A program made the translations under genes and the position numbers. The notes below the pieces were generated by a model, which saw only the letters and a program-made list of their open reading frames with translations, did not search any database and was not told the origin of the DNA. This document shows positions 61,041-64,000 of a DNA stretch of 64,000 bases, piece by piece. The number at the start of each line of letters is the position of its first letter. Positions within the stretch are counted from its first letter, which is position 1. The stretch comes from Pseudomonas tritici. GTDB taxonomy: Bacteria; Pseudomonadota; Gammaproteobacteria; Pseudomonadales; Pseudomonadaceae. The stretch spans positions 5,514,501 to 5,578,500 of the forward strand of contig NZ_CP077084.1 in the NCBI RefSeq assembly GCF_014268275.3, in the 5' to 3' direction.

Positions 61041-61349
61041 TCAGTGCTGGGTATCACCATTGAGCTGTCGCAGATGGGCCTGCATGTGCAGGCTCCAGAT
61101 CTGCGGATCGCCCGCCTGCTCATAGCCATGCAGGGTCAGGCTATCAACGATGGATTCCAGAATGTTCTCCGCCACGAAGGGGCCGTGAAACGGGCCCTGG
61201 GACTTGATAGTGGAGGGTTGTTCGCCGGTCATTCCGGCGGCAAACAACAACGTCCACATGCCGTTATCGCCCGCGAGAGGGCGAATGGAACATTCGATAC
61301 GGGTGACTAGGCCAAAGCACTGGCGGGTGAGGCAAAGGTTGCGCGGCAT
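61041..61349 (-). CDS. Small hypothetical protein
   Basis: 102 residues from the ATG at 61349 with GAGGGTC upstream; a TTG ten codons earlier is less likely. Contains MPRNLCLTRQCFGLVTRIEC and a helical C-terminus (SLTLHGYEQAGDPQIWSLHM). Seems a conserved Pseudomonas protein; no function known. Confidence 0.7.
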   Translation of the reverse strand: MPRNLCLTRQCFGLVTRIECSIRPLAGDNGMWTLLFAAGMTGEQPSTIKSQGPFHGPFVAENILESIVDSLTLHGYEQAGDPQIWSLHMQAHLRQLNGDTQH

Positions 61350-61550
61350 GGCGGCGACCCTCGTTAGATCGGTGTTCAACCTGCGCCTGGGGCGAGGCTG
61401 TCTCTATCCAGCGACTCCTGTGGATATCCCTTGAACACAGAATAGAAGAAAACCGCGACAAACCAAGGCTGTAGGGACCAACGGCGCTGGCCCCTCAACC
61501 TAAGTCAAATTTATGGCGGTTTCGTGATTTCTCCGAATACACCACCGTCA

Positions 61551-61740
61551 ATCTGGGAGCTGGCTTGCGTGCGATGACTGACGTCCAGGCAACATCTCCG
61601 TTAACGGGTAGACCGCTATCGCAGCATAAGTATCTACACATCTTCAAAGTGAAATTGCGTAGCAGAGGGCACCCTCAAGATGTGTTGATACCTATGGCTA
61701 TCACAGCGGTGCGGCGACCCGACAAGCCAGCTCCCACACT
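61551..61740. repeat. REPIN-like pair of inverted repeats
   Basis: CTGGGAGCTGGCTTG (61554 region) and, inverted 150 bp later, CAAGCCAGCTCCCA (61723-61736). This is the REP doublet (REPIN) layout of fluorescent pseudomonads, mobilised in trans by RAYT transposases. It fills most of the 61350-61762 gap. Confidence 0.78.
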
Positions 61741-61762
61741 TGACCGCATCACGACAAAAAAA

Positions 61763-64000
61763 TCAGGTGGGTTTGGCTTCCGCCAACGCCTGCTGTGCCA
61801 ACTCCTTCTCCGCCTCCTTCAAGTCTTCCTCGCTGATCATCTCGGCAATCGCGCGCAAGCGCTCTACCACGCGCGCATTGACCGTGCCTTCAGGGAACTG
61901 CCCTTCCGCATCCGGCTCACCGGCATCCTCACCCACCAGTAGGCTCAAGGCCTCATCCGCCTGGCGCACGGCATAGATGTGGAACTGCCCGGCGCGCACC
62001 GCCTGCAGCACCTTCTCATCAAGCATCAGCGTGGCGACGTTGGCTTGCGGAATGATCGCCCCTTGCTCGCCGGTCAGCCCGCGTGCTTCACAGAGGCGGA
62101 AGAAACCTTCGATCTTCTCGTTGACCCCGCCCACCGCCTGCACTTCACCAAACTGATTGATCGAACCGGTGATGGCAAAGCACTGTTTGAGCGGCGTCTT
62201 CGACAAGGCCGAGATCAAGGTGCACGCCTCGCCCAGGGACGCACTGTCGCCGTCCACGTAGCCGTAGGATTGCTCCAGCGCGATGCTGGCCGAGATCGCC
62301 AGCGGGAATTCCTGGGCATAACGGCTACCCAGGTAACCGGTGAGGATCATCACCCCCTTGGAGTGAATCGGCTGGCCGAGGTTAACCTCACGCTCGATGT
62401 CGACAATGCCGCTGCCGCCCGGGTACACCGTGGCGGAAATCCGCGCCGGCACGCCGAACGCCGAGTCACCGACCTCCAGCACCGTCAGCCCGTTGCACTT
62501 GCCTACGGCCGCGCCTGCGGTGTCGATCAGGATGACCCCGGCCAGCATGTCGTCGAGAATCCGTGCCGACACGCGCCCGGTGCGCGTGGCCTTGGCCTTG
62601 AGTGCGCGCTCGATATGACCGGCGTCGGTCATTTCGTCGCCCGCCAGGTGGCGAATGAAATCCGCTTCGCTGACCAGTTGGAACAAATCACCAATGCGCG
62701 CCGACAAGCGCCCCTGATGTTCCGCCAAGCGTGCGCTGTAAGTGGCCAGCCGTGCCACCGCATCCGAGGTCAGCGGCGCCATGCCTTCTTCCGATGTGCG
62801 GGTTTTGAGCAATTGGGCGAACTGCTCCAGGCTCTCATCGACCATCGGGATATCTTCGTCGAAATCCACCAGCACCCGGAACATCTCCTGGAAATCCGGA
62901 TCGGCGTCCTGCAACGCGTAGTACAGCTGGCGGGAACCAATGATGATGACCTTGACCTGCAGCGGGATCATCTGCGGGTTGAGGGTCACCGTAGCCAGGC
63001 GGCCCAACTCGCCCAACGGCGATTCCATCTTCAGCTTGCGCGACTGCAGGGAGCGCTTGAGGGCGTCCCAGACAAACGGTTCGCTGAGCATTTTTTCGGC
63101 TTCAAGAATCAGGAAACCGCCATTGGCGCGGTGCAAGGCGCCCGGACGTAATTGCCGATAGGTGGTGTAGAGCGCGCCCTGGTCGGTGCTGTATTCGATA
63201 CGGCCGAACAGGTTGTCGTAAGTCGGGTGCGGTTCAAATACCACCGGTGCGCCACCGTTGACCGGATGGCCCACCACCAGGCTTGGGCAGTACTGCTCTT
63301 CAAGCAGCTTGCGCGCCTGGGCGTCGGTCTTGGCGTCGTCCACCAGTTGCTCGACTACGGTCTTGAGCAGGTACACCTGCATGGCTTGCAGATAACCGCA
63401 GACAGCGGCGTTTTCCGCGTACTTTTCCGACAGCGGTGCGAGCAAAGGCTGCAGGGCCAGCGTGATGGTTTCTTCGTTGAACTGGCGCAGTTGGTTATTG
63501 GACTCACGTTTCCACTGCGGCAGGCTGGCCAGTTCCTCATTGAGACGTTCTTCCAGCTCGGAAATATCCGTGTGGAAACGCTCGCGATCGGCTTCCGGTA
63601 GCTGCGAGAACTCGGCCTCGTCCAGCGCCTTGCCGTCGAGCATCGGGGTAAAGGCGATATTGGAGCTGTCGCGGTATAGCGCGACGTCTTTTTCCAGGGC
63701 CAGGCGTTCGATTACGTCCAGGGCCTTGTCGTAGCGCTGGTTGAAGGCGCGGTCGATGGCACTCTTGCGCTGTTGATACGTCGGATGCTCGAAAACCGCC
63801 GGGAAGGTGGCGACCAGGTTGTCGACCAAGCCGTTGATATCGGCAATAAACGCCGCCGCCCCGCCGCCTGGTAGTTCCAGGGCGCGGGGTTCGCGAGGCT
63901 CATCGAAATTATTCACATAGACCCAATCTGCCGGGGTCTGCAGGCGTTTGCCTTCGGCTTTCAGGTAACGTTTGACGAACGAAAAGCGGCCGGTGCCGGG
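61763..64000 (-). CDS. Lon-type ATP-dependent protease, 5' end outside the window
   Basis: At least 745 residues; the reading frame stays open to the window edge (28 further codons before the GTG at 63916), so the true start is beyond 64000. The Lon-B type C-terminal proteolytic domain has the catalytic Ser in DGDSASLGEACTL and the Lys in GGVNEKIEGFF. The ATPase region contains LEAEKMLSEPFVWDALKRSL. The start of the visible part is P-loop-adjacent. LonB-like (PA0779-type) protein; degrades selected proteins in the cytosol. Confidence 0.9.
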   Translation of the reverse strand, partial: PGTGRFSFVKRYLKAEGKRLQTPADWVYVNNFDEPREPRALELPGGGAAAFIADINGLVDNLVATFPAVFEHPTYQQRKSAIDRAFNQRYDKALDVIERLALEKDVALYRDSSNIAFTPMLDGKALDEAEFSQLPEADRERFHTDISELEERLNEELASLPQWKRESNNQLRQFNEETITLALQPLLAPLSEKYAENAAVCGYLQAMQVYLLKTVVEQLVDDAKTDAQARKLLEEQYCPSLVVGHPVNGGAPVVFEPHPTYDNLFGRIEYSTDQGALYTTYRQLRPGALHRANGGFLILEAEKMLSEPFVWDALKRSLQSRKLKMESPLGELGRLATVTLNPQMIPLQVKVIIIGSRQLYYALQDADPDFQEMFRVLVDFDEDIPMVDESLEQFAQLLKTRTSEEGMAPLTSDAVARLATYSARLAEHQGRLSARIGDLFQLVSEADFIRHLAGDEMTDAGHIERALKAKATRTGRVSARILDDMLAGVILIDTAGAAVGKCNGLTVLEVGDSAFGVPARISATVYPGGSGIVDIEREVNLGQPIHSKGVMILTGYLGSRYAQEFPLAISASIALEQSYGYVDGDSASLGEACTLISALSKTPLKQCFAITGSINQFGEVQAVGGVNEKIEGFFRLCEARGLTGEQGAIIPQANVATLMLDEKVLQAVRAGQFHIYAVRQADEALSLLVGEDAGEPDAEGQFPEGTVNARVVERLRAIAEMISEEDLKEAEKELAQQALAEAKPT

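Noticed and set aside
61979..63151. A 390-codon plus-strand frame opposite the Lon-type protease gene
   Set aside because: Antisense to a gene with an intact catalytic dyad; Arg/His-rich composition typical of shadow frames.

Overview
This window is a Pseudomonas chromosome segment, most like the P. fluorescens group. It carries a complete-looking temperate phage, about 41.5 kb, inserted in the tmRNA gene. The host assignment rests on gene content and order (dnaJ-dnaK-grpE / recN / fur-omlA divergent pair / rnfH-ratA / smpB / lldR-lldP-dld / ssrA), the 14-residue tmRNA tag ANDENYGQEFALAA, REP-type palindromes, and Pseudomonas-typical families (DUF2388, DUF6124).

Left host flank (1-13954). 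The heat-shock operon grpE-dnaK-dnaJ runs leftward from a near-consensus sigma-32 promoter. It is divergent from recN, which has a LexA-like box. fur and omlA (bamE) are divergent from a shared intergenic region. ratA-rnfH overlap, and smpB follows. A lactate module has a GntR/FCD regulator (lldR), a perfect 17-bp operator palindrome, the lactate permease lldP and a 936-residue FAD/Fe-S D-lactate dehydrogenase, with no lldD between them. A small periplasmic protein precedes ssrA. SmpB and tmRNA, the two partners of trans-translation, are thus about 6 kb apart.

Prophage (attL 13929-13947, attR 55447-55465). The element restores the ssrA 3' end and supplies a new terminator. Its left end (14-18.7 kb) is a cargo zone of small rightward genes: a two-gene coiled-coil/membrane cassette, two secreted proteins, and a cluster of four DUF4224/excisionase-like DNA-binding genes with no integrase beside them. 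From 19.0 to 39.0 kb lies a leftward late operon (listed here from its downstream end): GH19 endolysin, tail fibre and chaperone, Mu-like contractile tail (baseplate gp48-gp44 homologues, gpN-like, tape measure, a -1 frameshifted E/E' pair, tube, sheath), then an HK97-like head (connectors, capsid, ClpP-like protease, portal, P27-type terminase) and HNH nuclease. This combination of Mu-like tail and HK97-like head resembles Shigella phage SfV. Upstream are nested Rz/Rz1, holin, a run of leftward terminators, and a Q-like antiterminator. The early leftward operon (50.4-41.9 kb) is almost entirely translationally coupled: cro, antirepressor, replication initiator with internal 15-bp iterons, DnaC-like loader, DnaB helicase and a second tyrosine recombinase. 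The cI repressor sits between two operator clusters (three plus two sites with a shared core). It faces a rightward operon with a LuxR-type HTH/membrane protein, two small secreted or membrane proteins, xis and int.

Between int and attR is a convergent two-gene cassette encoding a GHKL-type ATPase and a STAS-like DUF4325 protein, separated from phage genes by a bidirectional terminator. This is the strongest candidate here for an undescribed accessory (possibly anti-phage or signalling) system.

Right host flank (55466-64000). It holds the original ssrA terminator, a long-range-paired RNA-like element upstream of a DUF6124 gene, a small membrane protein, an ArnT/PMT-type glycosyltransferase, a YqhA-like membrane protein, a large lipoprotein of unknown function, a small protein, a REPIN-like repeat and the 3' portion of a Lon-type protease gene that runs off the window.
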